NCBI GenBank assembly: GCA_947179485.1 | Contig: OX359250.1 | Coordinates: forward strand, 14,118,539-14,182,538 | Direction: 5' to 3' | Length of the DNA: 64,000 nt | Source of the DNA: Allacma fusca | Taxonomy: Eukaryota > Arthropoda > Collembola > Symphypleona > Sminthuridae | Part shown: piece after piece, positions 24,661 to 35,781 of the stretch | How positions within the stretch are numbered: the first letter of the stretch is position 1 | How the letters are laid out: each line of letters starts with the position of its first letter | Notes under the pieces: model-generated | Database searches by the model: none | Told to the model about the DNA's origin: nothing | What the model saw: only the letters and a program-made list of their open reading frames with translations | Position numbers and translations under genes: made by a program

Positions 24661-26709
24661 ATGAGTCGAGTTATATGTGTCTCTTTGGCAATTGTCATTG
24701 CTTCCTTTGTGGGGGTTGCGGTAGCGGAAGAAGAACTTCAGATTGAAACTACCTTCACGCCGGAAGAATGTACAGAAAAATCCACCAAGGGTAGTCTACT
24801 GACTATGCACTACACCGGTACTTTCGCTGATGGGAAGCAGTTTGATTCCAGGTTAGTATCTTTGAAAGCATATTTATTGGGTTAATTCAGCAATATTGAG
24901 AGGATGGAATGTGTTTTGGAATTTTTTTTGCTGATGGGGGATTTTTTGGAAGTTGAAGGAGAGTCTTGAGAGGTGTCATTATATGCCAGATGTGTGTGAG
25001 TCAGGATTTTAGCATGCAGTTTTTGAACTTGACGGAGATTGATTGAGCAGCTGCAGCAGATATATATATATATATAAGTATATGAATGTATGTGTGTGTG
25101 TGTGTGTATGTATGTATGAAGCGTTGGCATGAATTCCATGTGGTGATGAAGATGAGATGGCATATTGGGAAAGATTTTGGAGGGAAGGATTTTGATGTGT
25201 GTGTGGGGTTTTAATGATTTTAATTGGTTTATTGTTTCCAGCCGGGACAGGAATCAGCCTTTTACATTCCAAATTGGAGTAGGACAAGTAGTTAAGGGTT
25301 GGGACCAGGGCCTTCTCGATATGTGTGTAGGAGAAAAACGTAAATTGATCGTACCCCCGCATTTAGGATATGGAGAACAAGGCGCTGGGGAAGTTATTCC
25401 TCCTGGTGAGAGACAATTTTGACATTTGAAGAGTATTTTAGAGGAAATTAATTGAGTTGCTGGGCTCTCCGGTTTTGATAAGTATTGGTATATGCAAGGG
25501 AGTGTTGGAGGTTTTTGGTTTTGTCGGATGCTTCTAGTTTCGCAGATAGGAGAGATTAAAGGTCGTTGTCACCGGCCTTATTGCATTGGACGGAGGCTTG
25601 AGTTCCGTCCACACTTGCACGCTCATACTTACCCCCGTCAGCGAGTTTCATTTCAGTGTACGAGTATCTATATACGTACATACAGTTGGCCTTCACAGTT
25701 GGGTCGTAGGTTTGAGTAGTTTGTGCTGTATTTGGTTAGGTTCGGTTTCAAAAGGGAAAGTTACTTATTGTAAACCGACTTTCGCTTTTTTACTCTTGGC
25801 TTCACTTCGTTTGCCTGTTTCTGGTTAGGTGAGGTTAAAAGTTAAAAAATCTGATTATAGCCTTGATGATGCCATTTTTATTAGTCTGTACTCCCTTAAG
25901 CATTAGGTGTAAACGCGACCTCTCATATATCCGAAACTAGAAGCAATCGACTGAAAAATTCTTTCAGTTTCTTAATCTACTGTTGAGACAGTGTGTGTTT
26001 TCTAATTTTTATCAAAACGGAGTAGAACTGGTAAAGCCAATTTGTTAAAATATTTTGATAGCTAAGGGTTGGTGGCGGTGGTGTTACTTTTTTAAAGATG
26101 GAATTAATCAATTTCGACTATTTTAATAGGTTCCACCTTGCACTTCGAAACTGAATTGCTCAAGATTGAAAAAGCTCCTCCAGTTGTCAACGTCTTCAAA
26201 GAGATCGACTCTAATGCCGATGCTCAGCTCTCTCGGGAAGAGGTAAATGAAGTCTTGGTTCATTAGATCAAGTAGATACATTAACACAACTTAACTAAAT
26301 CTATTAAAACGACAGAACTAAATTGACACAACTTAGCTAGATTTACTTAAGTTACGTAACTAACTTAGTAACGAACTTAATTACCTTGACTAACCTGACA
26401 CAGCTTACCCTACTTTATACAACTTAAATAATTGAACACATCTTAACTGAGCTAACTTGTCATTTTAATCATAATGGAGAATGTGGGGTATTAATTATTG
26501 ACATTTTTTTATTACAGGTGAGTGATTATCTAAAAAAGCAAATGGAAACAATGAAGACAGAAGGAAATAACGAGGAAAACGAAGAGGTCCGTAAGGCGTT
26601 GGAAGATCATGACAAACTAGTTGAAGAAATCTTTCAACATGAAGATCAAGACAAAAATGGTTTCATCACCCATGAAGAATTCTCCGGACCCAAGCATGAC
26701 GAGCTTTAA
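24661..26709 (+). CDS. FKBP14: FKBP14-like ER peptidyl-prolyl cis-trans isomerase with two EF-hands and HDEL
   Basis: Four exons (24661-24851, 25242-25405, 26130-26242, 26518-26709) join in phase to 219 residues; human FKBP14 is 211. Residues 1-22 are a signal peptide (cleavage likely after AVA). Residues about 40-131 are the FKBP domain, with the pocket residues visible in MHYTG, FDSS, VVKGWD, GYGEQG and VIPPGSTLHFE; C37 and C92 fit the disulfide of the secretory FKBPs. EF-hand loops are residues 145-156 ([12 protein letters not shown]) and 199-210 ([12 protein letters not shown]), both with canonical calcium ligands. The C-terminus HDEL is an ER-retention signal. The protein catalyses proline isomerisation in the ER lumen; vertebrate FKBP14 acts on procollagen. 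Introns 1-3 use GT-AG sites. The ATG opens directly into the signal peptide, which supports this start. Confidence 0.95.
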
Positions 26710-26867
26710 TACACACTTGGGTTACTAAATTAATTTCCATCTTCCACCAGGACAGCCAACAAGATAAACGCATAATCAGGGGTATATTTCATAAATCGGA
26801 CTTCAGAGTACTTCAACGAGCAGTACCAATAATGGATTAGCCATTACGCTTGAGATTATTGCGTTGC

Positions 26868-26873
26868 AATAAA
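26868..26873 (+). promoter_or_regulatory. FKBP14 polyadenylation signal AATAAA
   Basis: Canonical AATAAA about 160 nt after the FKBP14 stop codon, on the same strand. Confidence 0.7.
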
Positions 26874-29800
26874 TTTTCATGTAATTGTTAGGTATATTAT
26901 ATTCGTACCTATCTTGTTTGATTGTGTAAATTTTCGTACTCTACATTGGCAGCGACACGGGTATTATACCTCCCTGATCGTTGAGTGTCTGTAAATTTAA
27001 CTATCTGAGCCAATCAATATTTTCTATTGTTTAACAGCTGCTGTTGAAAAATCGAATGGAAAATTGTTCTAATTTCCTTAAATTGTAGTCCCTATCACTT
27101 GTCAACTTTTTGTATACCTTTTCTGCGAATCATATAATATTTTGATAAAAGATACCCCAGAAATTAGAATAATTACGATTGACATCAACGCGCGTGGATG
27201 CCGGTCTCGATAATAACAGAAGAAGAGATGCAATATGGCTAGGTGGAAACAAGTTCAATTAAAGTACCTAATTAATAGTTTAATTCAGTAATTTGGCAGT
27301 TAAGTACCTCCAAAATCGAACATTTATGGTAATTAAGTATGTCGAGGGATCTATAAGGTATGGTGTGGGACAACTTTTTTGTATTATAGCTATTCGGTAC
27401 GTATGTTAAAATAATTATCCAATTGAAATGTAATACTGTATCCTTTGGCAAACATCGCCCGATGTCAGTTGTAGAATAAAGTTCTTCTTCAACCCCATGT
27501 CAGTACTGCGACCGGGTCTGAAGGTACTCAAATAACATTCATGGGCTTATAGATGATTGCATATATGGAAAGTTACCAGTTTGGTCAGACTTGTTCATAA
27601 CAATTTTCATTACATAATTATTGTTGTTCCGTAATACATTTTAAATGATCCTCAGCATAGAAACTTTCAGAACATATTATTCTAACTAGAACTATGGGAA
27701 AAAATAGCTGTGGAAGAAGAGCATTTATATGTATCCCACTTGTGCAACGTTAGAAAGGAGAAAAGCATTATTTCGGTTTATGAGAAATTAAGAGAGAAGG
27801 GTTATTGCTGCCAATCCACTCGGCTTTAATATAGCTCTATCTCTGAATTTAACATAAGCCATTGGACCAGTTATCCATTATATAATATTCATAAATAATT
27901 TTGAAAATTCGAACAATTAATGAAAAACTCAATCGATTTCATTTTATTTATATAATAATTGTTCCTTTTTCTATTTAAGAAACTGATTAACCATTTTCGG
28001 TTTAAATTCTGCTGTACACTTTTCCCAACATAGGAATCTTCTGTACTGCGTGTTGGAAAGTCCTTTAAATTTGCTACAAATCAGCGTCATATTTATTCTT
28101 CGTGGGATGTAAAATTTGAGCAACACAAAAACTTTCAAAACGTCTTTTGCCCCAAAAAAAAACTTGATTTTACTTAATTATCCACTTCCCAGACCGCTAT
28201 ATCGACAGTCTTTGGGGTAATTGGAAGAAGGACATTTTGAAAAATCTGAAATAAAATGGGGGGATCGAATATTTTATACATTTTAGCCTCTTTTGACGAT
28301 GGGGAAGAAAACTGATTTGTGGAACCCTCTACATATTTTTCAATGGAAGTTCAACGATATCTGCCATGCGAGGTGAACGCTGCATAAGTACATCATGATA
28401 CTGTAGTGCGATTGGAGAGGTGGCAGTACGTAGCTCTTCAATAAAGCTATACTGTTACCTATATATCTATGTATGTATCTAATTAAGCTATAGTGTAACA
28501 CCCTCAGAGGTATGTCATATGTCATTTTAGGATTATGGCAATTGGGCCTGACCATAATCATTCCAGTGCAAATTCGTCATATTGGGCAGATTAGTAAAAA
28601 ATTATCACAAAATTTGATAATTATATCTAATGGAGGTGTTGGCACGTTGATTTCAGAGTTCCAGGGCACTCACCTCATCAGCCAAATAGCGAGCATATGG
28701 CATATAATACAGTAAAAGTCATTTCACTTCTGCAAGTTATCAAAATTCACAATTTTGGAATATCCCCATTAATACACGTATTATATATTGCGTAATATGT
28801 ATACATTTGTCTAGTTGGTAGATAATTGAGTAATGGAGGGAACTAGAACCAAGTTATGTACTATTTCTCAGATATCGTTCCACAGTTATTGCAAATTGCA
28901 ATGGTTCTTTGAGGTAAATAACTACATGAATTTTGCAGTCTAATGGCAGTTTTCGTAATTTCGAATTTTAATAAGTCTTTTAAAAACTGAAAATTTTCAA
29001 AATCCGGTTTAAAAAAAGTAAAAAAACAGGTTTATGGTGAAAGTAGTTGTAATGTTGTAAAGCCCATGGGTTTTTATATTGAGTATATGATTGCAATAAC
29101 TGCCAAGCTTTAGCGAAAAGCTGGAATCGCCGAAAAAATATGAAATATAATTGACCTTAATTAGCTTGGAATTAATTACAATTATCCCTAACTGTTATAC
29201 CAATTTTTGAGAGTGCAGTGGCTCATTATTATTTTCTTTGAAATTTACAGTAGGTCCTGATCACTTTTTTGTACCCCTGGCACGACCCTTTTCGATTTTT
29301 GCTAAAACATGAAAAAACAAAATGGAATTCAAGAGAGCTTCGATGGCTTTCCTTGCAGCAATGCTTTGATAGGAACTACTTGATAAGTTTTTATTGTTTA
29401 CGAATTTAAAAGTCTCAATAAACATCCAATTTAATAATGTATAATTTGATCCACACAGTATGGCATAAAATTTCTGGCGTGTGGAAAGTGTGTAGTGTTT
29501 TCATACTATAAGATTGACTCCTTAAGTTTCCCCCATAAGATAGTAAATAAAATGCATAACAGCTGTACTTAATTACGTAGTAAATGAAATCTCTGATTCA
29601 ACTAAACTAAAAACTTTTAACCTTTAATATATTTAAGTTGCAAAAATATAGGATAAGTAAGTAAATGTGCACATCTTGTAAGAGAAACAAAGAAATGTTG
29701 TAAAGGCTTGGGCCAAATCGACTGAATAAATTATTATTATTACTTACGTAGGGGCAAAAATATTAGGATACCTTCCCGTTTACTATTTTTGCGAGCTTTT

Positions 29801-29937
29801 CTCGGCGTGACACCATGTCAGTATTGAAGAGTCGAATTAGATTAGACGCATTTTCGATTAAAAGCGAAATGACGAACATAATTCAATTTTTACGCAACTA
29901 AAGGCAAAACGAGCCAAAGACACTCATTCATTATTTC
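26874..29937. other. intergenic region, nothing recognised
   Basis: AT-rich DNA downstream of FKBP14. Short open frames (for example 28340-28561 and 28512-28715 on opposite strands) overlap and have no motif. No transposon ends were recognised. Confidence 0.5.
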
Positions 29938-30035
29938 ATTAAGTTTTCACCAGAACTGCTTCGAACTCCACTCCTGGGCATTATCAATTAAGTTTTCACC
30001 AGAACTGCTTCGAACTCCACTCCTGGGCATTATCA
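29938..30035. repeat. 49-bp tandem duplication
   Basis: Two adjacent copies, period 49, of a unit starting TTAAGTTTTCACCAGAACTG and ending GGGCATTATCA. They are virtually identical, so the duplication is recent. It lies just left of the transposon island. Confidence 0.9.
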
Positions 30036-30115
30036 CCCTAGTTTCAAATTCCTTCCCCATTCCTTAACTGTCCAGAGTCCAGACCATTATTCCTGGACGT
30101 TAGCAATGACAACTA

Positions 30116-30163
30116 TCCTCTCTACTAATCTGAAAGAGCGGGCCATCTTAGTCTTGGTGTAAT
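30116..30163 (+). repeat. left part of an interrupted small repeat (island family)
   Basis: The sequence begins TCCTCTCTACTAATCTGAAA, the 5' end shared by the repeat family in this island. It is cut at GGTGTAAT by the hAT-like element and resumes at 31948 with the same 8 bases followed by ACGGATTTT, then the family's TTTACGCGCGC motif. Confidence 0.8.
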
Positions 30164-31947
30164 CATAGATGGGCCTTTTTGTCTCCCTCTGCCTCTTTGC
30201 TTGAGGGATAGAATATAGTCTACTGACACTCTCCCTCGTCATCATTCGAGCGACACGTTACGGATTGTCCTCGTCCTCACCCTCGTGAGGTGCTAATTTT
30301 AAAGTACACCCCTCTCCCTCGATCTCATGAGTGCCCTCGTCATTTTATATTACGCTTATTACGAACAACTCCCTTACAATTTTCTACAATCCCTGTCCTT
30401 TCAAATAACTTTTTCGCGGACGCTTGGTTAAAATATGACCGCTTTAAAATGTATCATCCTCAACGTTGAAATTCGCTTCTGAAGCAATTGCAAAATATGT
30501 TTTAAAAGGCGAGGGAGAGAGTAATTGAATTTATTACAAGTGGGCACTTTTGACTATGCTTCGCCTTACTTTAATTAATAATTACAATTTATTAGGCCCA
30601 ATGTTGATACCCTTTGAAATTGAAACGGAGGAGCCCGATGGGGTTCCTCCGCCTGTGTTTGCAAAATCTCAACTTTCTGGAGATGATGGGCCCATTATTC
30701 TTATTTATTTATTTCTTATTACTTGAGTTCACATAATGTCAGCTGACATTGCGAGACTCAATCTCTCAAATTTTATTTTTCCAACACAAACGCAACCACA
30801 AAATATTCTCTGACAACTGAAATTTCGCATGATATACATAATTACATATATGTAAGATACGAAAATTTTTGTACTTCGACGACAAATAAAAATGTTAACG
30901 TCTATGAGACTAAACTAGGCAGATTTGACAAGTACGTTACATGCTAATCTTGCTGTAACGGGCTGCTATATAGCGGTTATGTGTATATAAGGGAATCTTC
31001 AGCCCTCCCCATGAAAAAATGGCAAGATCAGAACATTTTTCTCAATTGTCTTTTTCCCCCTGAAGCAGCATTTTCTTAACCTTGTTCTTCGTTCTCACAG
31101 TACATACTCCTAATTCTAAACGTATTGACCTTTTAGATCATGAAAATTGACGATGCTTTTTTCGATTTAGGGCTGATATTAACTACAAATATGTTCAAAA
31201 TTCCAACTAATTGGTAAAAAGTGCCTTTATTCCTTATATTTTGATTTTCGGCGAAATGACAAAATTTAAGTAGTCGGACTACAATATATTATTTTGTGGT
31301 AAAAACACTTCTGTAAATTTTAGTGTCGACAACATTTCTTAATAATTATTATAATATGTGCAGTGGCTCAGAAAATAACTATTATAGGTCAAAGCCTTAG
31401 TAGTTCCTTAACTTTAGACCAGTAATATTTAATATTAGGGCATGTAAACAGCATTCATCAAATATAAAGCTTAGGTACAGCCCTTGTTTACAAATTACCA
31501 AGCCTCATTGACTTCTTAAAATGAAAATTTATTCTGGAGTTTAACATGATAAATTTAAAGGTAAACAGGAGGACCTTTAACCTCTTTGAAATTAAAACTT
31601 TGGATGTTTGTGCAGGGCACGACCGAGTGCCTAAGCGCACATAAAATTTCATGCTATCCCATGAAGAATGGGGAGACGGTTATTTGTTAGATTACTGTGA
31701 GTGAAGTTGGCTAGTTGGACTTGCTGCATAACAATGTCTGAAAGATTTTCGCATAAAGGTTCCGGTAAGAGAATGTCATGAGGACTTATATGTGCCCTCT
31801 GCCTCCCCCTCTTTCGTTCACATCCTCTCCGTAGATCCTCTCCCTCATGTTCATAAGGGCTTCTAAACACAACGTGTACTCACCATCTCTCTCACAATTT
31901 GTGAGGGCGAGGCATCCCTCATTCCCTCGTGAGGGTGCCCATGTATG
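30164..31947. mobile_element. hAT-like element, 1784 bp, inserted in the island repeat
   Basis: The terminal inverted repeats CATAGATGGGCC and GGCACCC-side CATACATGGGCA (read from the right on the - strand) are flanked by an exact 8-bp duplication, GGTGTAAT (30156-30163 and 31948-31955). Subterminal regions are rich in CCTC, CTCGTGAGG and GAGGG motifs. The longest open frames are under 75 codons, so it is non-autonomous. The interrupted host sequence on both sides matches intact copies of the island repeat, which confirms the boundaries. Confidence 0.85.
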
Positions 31948-32330
31948 GGTGTAATACGGATTTTATATTCAAATTTACGCGCGCTTTTTGTCTTTTTTGC
32001 GCTTTCTTTTATTTGAATACAAAAAAAATTAATTCAAATGAAAAAAGGATGTTAAGTTTTTTTAATAATTCGAAATGATTAAAAAACCATTTTTTTACGG
32101 AATTGAGTTTCAAACTTACGCGCGCCTTTTAATTTGCTGAGACAGCTGAACATGAACTCAAATTGTATTAATTTAAACGAGCACTGCACAGCCAGCAATT
32201 GCTGGCTCAGCGAGGCAATTGTAAATAGGGACAAAAAAATAGGCGTAAATAGGTGTAGGCAATAGCTATAGCTCGCTAGCTGCACAACCCTAGTAAAAGT
32301 GTAGACTAACGTACGGTAAAATGAATTTTT
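31948..32330 (+). repeat. continuation of the interrupted island repeat and a flanking module
   Basis: After GGTGTAATACGG come the GATT-TATATTCAAAT and ACGCGCGC motifs of the family, then a module containing GCCAGCAATTGCTGGCTCAG and, at about 32290-32325, TAAAAGTGTAGACTAACGTA. The same module recurs near 37013-37045 (inverted), 38075-38107 and 39535-39570. Confidence 0.65.
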
Positions 32331-32365
32331 AATTTAATTTTGCTTTAATAATTTTTTAAAATAAT

Positions 32366-32930
32366 TCTCTCTTCTAATGTAAAAGAGTGGGCCGTCTTGG
32401 TGGTGGACGACTGCCCGTGCAATGTCGTACTAGGACGTAAAAGCAGCGCCTGGTTGCTCGAGTGGTAGCTCGGACTTACAATTCGAATTTTAACCCACGG
32501 AATCAATTTAGCAAACAGATTTAATCAAACTGTAATGTTAACCTGTCCCCCACGTTTGTATTTGCAATTGAAAATACATTGCGCTGGTGTGTCGGTGTGT
32601 TAGTGTGGAAGTTGCATTTGATTCCTGGGATGCCATAGAGTTGTGAGTGCATGAACTCGAGCTTCGTAGCAAACATACGAGCATATGAAAAGTTAGTATG
32701 TATGCATATAGTACAATCAGAGCAGAGGAGAGCAAAAAATTCTGAGTCCGAGCTACCACTCGAGCAACCAGGCGCTGCTTTTACGTCCTAGTCAATGTCG
32801 CTGCCCTTGCTACTGTATAATACTTTAATTTTGTTTAAATGTTTCAAAAATAATTGTAATAATTTATTTACCCAGCTATTGCTAGCTCAGCAAATAAAAA
32901 AGCTCGCTTAAATTTGAATCTCAGATTCGT
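32366..32930 (-). repeat. island repeat copy carrying a nested hAT miniature element
   Basis: The left end TCTCTCTTCTAATGTAAAAG, then GGGCCGTCTTGG and GCCCGTGCAATGTCG, match the right-hand half of intact copies read in reverse. It is interrupted by the element at 32428-32792 and continues with GCCCTTGCTACTGTATAATA and the GCTGGCTCAG/TTTGAATCTCA motifs. Confidence 0.7.
32428..32792. mobile_element. miniature hAT-type element with perfect 48-bp inverted ends
   Basis: Positions 32429-32476 and 32745-32792 are perfect inverted repeats starting ACTAGGACGTAAAAGCAGCG. The 8-bp target CAATGTCG is duplicated at 32420-32427 and 32793-32800 (one extra T lies next to the left copy). The intact island-repeat copies show the unoccupied site. 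The inverted repeat includes TGGTTGCTCGAGTGGTAG, which resembles a tRNA A-box; no convincing B-box or tRNA fold follows, so I do not call a tRNA. No coding capacity. Confidence 0.9.
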
Positions 32931-33011
32931 AAAAAAAATGCGAAAAAGTTTTTTTTAAATAATTTCGAATTATTGACTTTTTAGCATCCTTTGTTCATTT
33001 GAATGAAATCA

Positions 33012-33475
33012 TCCTATCTACTAAGTTGAAAGAGTGGGACGTCGTCGTCTTCGTGTAATACGAATTTGAGATTCAAATTTCCGCGCGCTGTTTTTTATTG
33101 GCTGAGCCAGCAATAACTGGCTAAATAAATTATTAAAATTATTTTTTTAAATTAAAAAAAAATATTAAAGCATTATACTGTTTTGTGCTTTTTCTTTTTC
33201 CTCTTTGAATAATTTTGCTCAAAAATGAAAAAAGGATGCTAAAAAGTCTTAATAATTTGAAATTAGTAATAAAACTTTTTAACATTTTTTTTATAGATTT
33301 GAGATTCAAATTTAAGCGAGCTTTATTTTAATTTGCTGAGCCAGTAATAGCTGACTAAATAAATTATAAAAAATATTCTAAAAAAAATAAAAACATTATA
33401 CACTAGCAAGGGCGGCGGCATTGCACGGGCAGCCGTCCACAACCAAGACGGTCCACTCTTTCAAATTAGAAATTA
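33012..33475 (+). repeat. island repeat copy (inverted ends)
   Basis: It starts TCCTATCTACTAAGTTGAAA and ends with the inverse CTTTCAAATTAG. Internally it shows the GATTCAAATTTCCGCGCGC motif, GCTGAGCCAGCAATAACTGG, then AGCAAGGGCGGCGGCATTGC and ACGGGCAGCCGTCC near the right end. It contains a partial internal duplication of the ACGAATTTGAGATTCAAATT segment. Confidence 0.8.
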
Positions 33476-33496
33476 GCCTAATTATATAATGTCAAG

Positions 33497-35445
33497 CAAA
33501 CATGGGCGCCTGCCTAGATTCTAGGCCCTATAATAGGCTAAGGCTCAAGGATGCTGCAAGTTGGGATATAAATCTAGGCGAGGTTCTAGGCTGGGCAATC
33601 ACCACTACAATATTGGCTTAGGGACAATCTAGGCTATTCAGATATTTCGCAACAAGCGACTGGGCTATTCAGGCAGGCTACAAGTTCGTTCAAGTAAAGG
33701 CTAGGCATTATATTCTCAAAGCACGAATTGGTAAGGGATATGCCACAAATGACGTCATGCATTTAGTCACTATTGTCCGTGCATGATTTAACAAGATGTA
33801 CTCAGTCAGTCCCTTCTTCATAACATGAAGTCATTTTCTGCACCGATTTAACCCAGACCCTTTGTTACTCTTATTTAAAATCCCGTGCGAGTTTGTAAGA
33901 TTAAATAACGACCTCAGCATCCAAAGTCATTAGTTCCGCAACTAATTCACAAAGTCACCGAGTTATATCGGTAAGTAATATAAGGGACAGAGTAACTGAC
34001 TCATCTTGGTACTTCTCAACTAAAAGTTATTCAAAAAACATGCCGACTGCGTCATATGTCGGAGAAGTATATATAAGCAGTTGTGTATATACGTTCTATT
34101 TAAATTTCCTCACATCATACGGCTGAGCCGATCTTCAAACAAATAGTTAAACTTATAGTTTTTTACCGAAGGAAATCAAAATGGTCACATATAAACACAT
34201 GGTAATACCTGCATCATCGGCAGATGGTGCAGTCACCGTTTACCAAACTGAAAAACTGTAATGGTTCTTATTGCGGACCGATAATATCAAATACTATCCT
34301 AAAGTTGGTAGGGTCATCCATCTAATCTAACCTTGGAAAGGTATGTCACATATAAACGCACATTTTTATACATCATAGAAATCTATTGATCTATGCATTC
34401 TATCATTTGCTCTCGCAATGGAAAAACCTTGCGATACGATTTTCGCATGAATGGATGGGTCAATTTTTGACGGGAGGAGCCGTGGGTAATAAATCATTCG
34501 ATAACGAGACATGCAAACTGTTTGGGTGATTTGAGAGTAAATTGATTCTAAAAAATTTCCAGGTGAAATTAGTTTTCTATTGTAAAATGTTTTTGTTACA
34601 TTATTTTAAAATTATTGCCTGAATGAGTGGCCCACTTCAAATTACCTTTGACCTCATTGTTAATCTTCTACTTTTATTACGGTTATAACCGATGGCTAAT
34701 AAGAAAATCTCGACGGTAAAAACAAGGTAAACAAAGCCGATTAATTGTTGCCAATTAATAATGTTTTTCACAAACGAACTCAGTTTTGAATAATAAAGCA
34801 CCCTGTGGCATTATACAATTCCCATGTATACATACACATATGACGTCGTATACAGTCAGTCAGCCTTCGTTGTGACGAGGAATTATGATGCAGTCAGTCA
34901 GTCGTAATTTACCAGATTTTTGGATGACGTCATTTGTGGAACATCCCTAAGGACAGGATTACAAGATCTTTGGGAAAACGTTTGCAGAGACGGACTGAGA
35001 ATGAGGCGGGAATTACCTGATACCAGTAATTACCAGAGTGTATGAACATGTATACCACAGTACATACATAATGGTCCCGTATTTATTCCCACTGGATTAT
35101 GTAGTTTATAAAAGAATTAATCAAACCCATACATTGGTGTCCAATTGCATGTGACACTGCATATGGCTTGCACTATCTAAAACTCACAATTATATCGCCT
35201 ATATATAGGCTGGCAAAGTGCTGCCAGAAGCTATACAGCAGAAATAGGCAGGCAACTTGCCTGAGGCAAGCAATGCACACTAGGACAGATATAGGCTAAT
35301 AGGCAGGCAGTGAGAGTACTTGACCCTTGGTATCAAGGCTCTTCTTTTCGTTGAAACAACCTATTAACCAGGTTAATAATTTAACCTATATAGGATGGCG
35401 ATATTTTTTGAAAGAAAATAGGCAGGCTTTATTTGCCCACCTTTG
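33497..35445. mobile_element. hAT-like element, 1949 bp
   Basis: The ends CAAACATGGGC and GCCCACCTTTG are inverted repeats with two mismatches. An exact 8-bp duplication, ATGTCAAG, lies at 33489-33496 and 35446-35453. Both subterminal regions are filled with AGGC/GCCT motifs (TAGGCTAAGG, AGGCAGGC), as in elements whose transposase binds repeated subterminal sites. No transposase frame was found. It lies between two copies of the island repeat. Confidence 0.83.
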
Positions 35446-35495
35446 ATGTCAAGTTTAATATTTTGTATAAATCACAAATTATTGCAATCCCAGTT

Positions 35496-35530
35496 TTCCC
35501 ATCCACCTTGGTGGATGGCTTGAATGCTAG
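35496..35530 (+). mobile_element. Helitron-type 3' terminus
   Basis: A perfect 8-bp-stem hairpin (35500-35517, CATCCACC TT GGTGGATG), nine bases, then CTAG (35527-35530) followed by T. This is the standard Helitron 3' architecture: a short hairpin just upstream of CTRR at an A/T target. The next base begins TCTCTACTAA, the start of the neighbouring repeat, so two units are joined end to start. Confidence 0.6.
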
Positions 35531-35780
35531 TCTCTACTAAGTTGAAAGAGTGGGCCGTATACGTCTTCCTCTTGATCTTGGTGTAATACAGACTTGAGAT
35601 TCAAATTTCCGCGCGCTTTTTTTATTGGCTGAACCAGCAATAACTGGTTAAATAAATTATTTAAATTATTTTTTTTAAATTAAAAAAAATATTAAAGCAT
35701 TATACAGTAGCAAGGGCGGTGACATTGCCACGGGCAGCCGTCTACCACCAAGACGCCCCACTCTTTCAAATTAGAGGAGA
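35531..35780 (+). repeat. island repeat copy, about 250 bp, near-consensus
   Basis: It starts TCTCTACTAAGTTGAAAGAG and ends CTCTTTCAAATTAGAGGAGA, an inverted pair. The interior holds CTTGGTGTAATAC, GATTCAAATTTCCGCGCGC, a GCCAGCAATAACTGG palindrome, an A/T block, and GCAAGGGCGG with ACGGGCAGCCGTC. It is flanked on both sides by Helitron-type 3' ends pointing at it (35530 on +, 35782 on -). Confidence 0.85.
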
Positions 35781-35781
35781 A

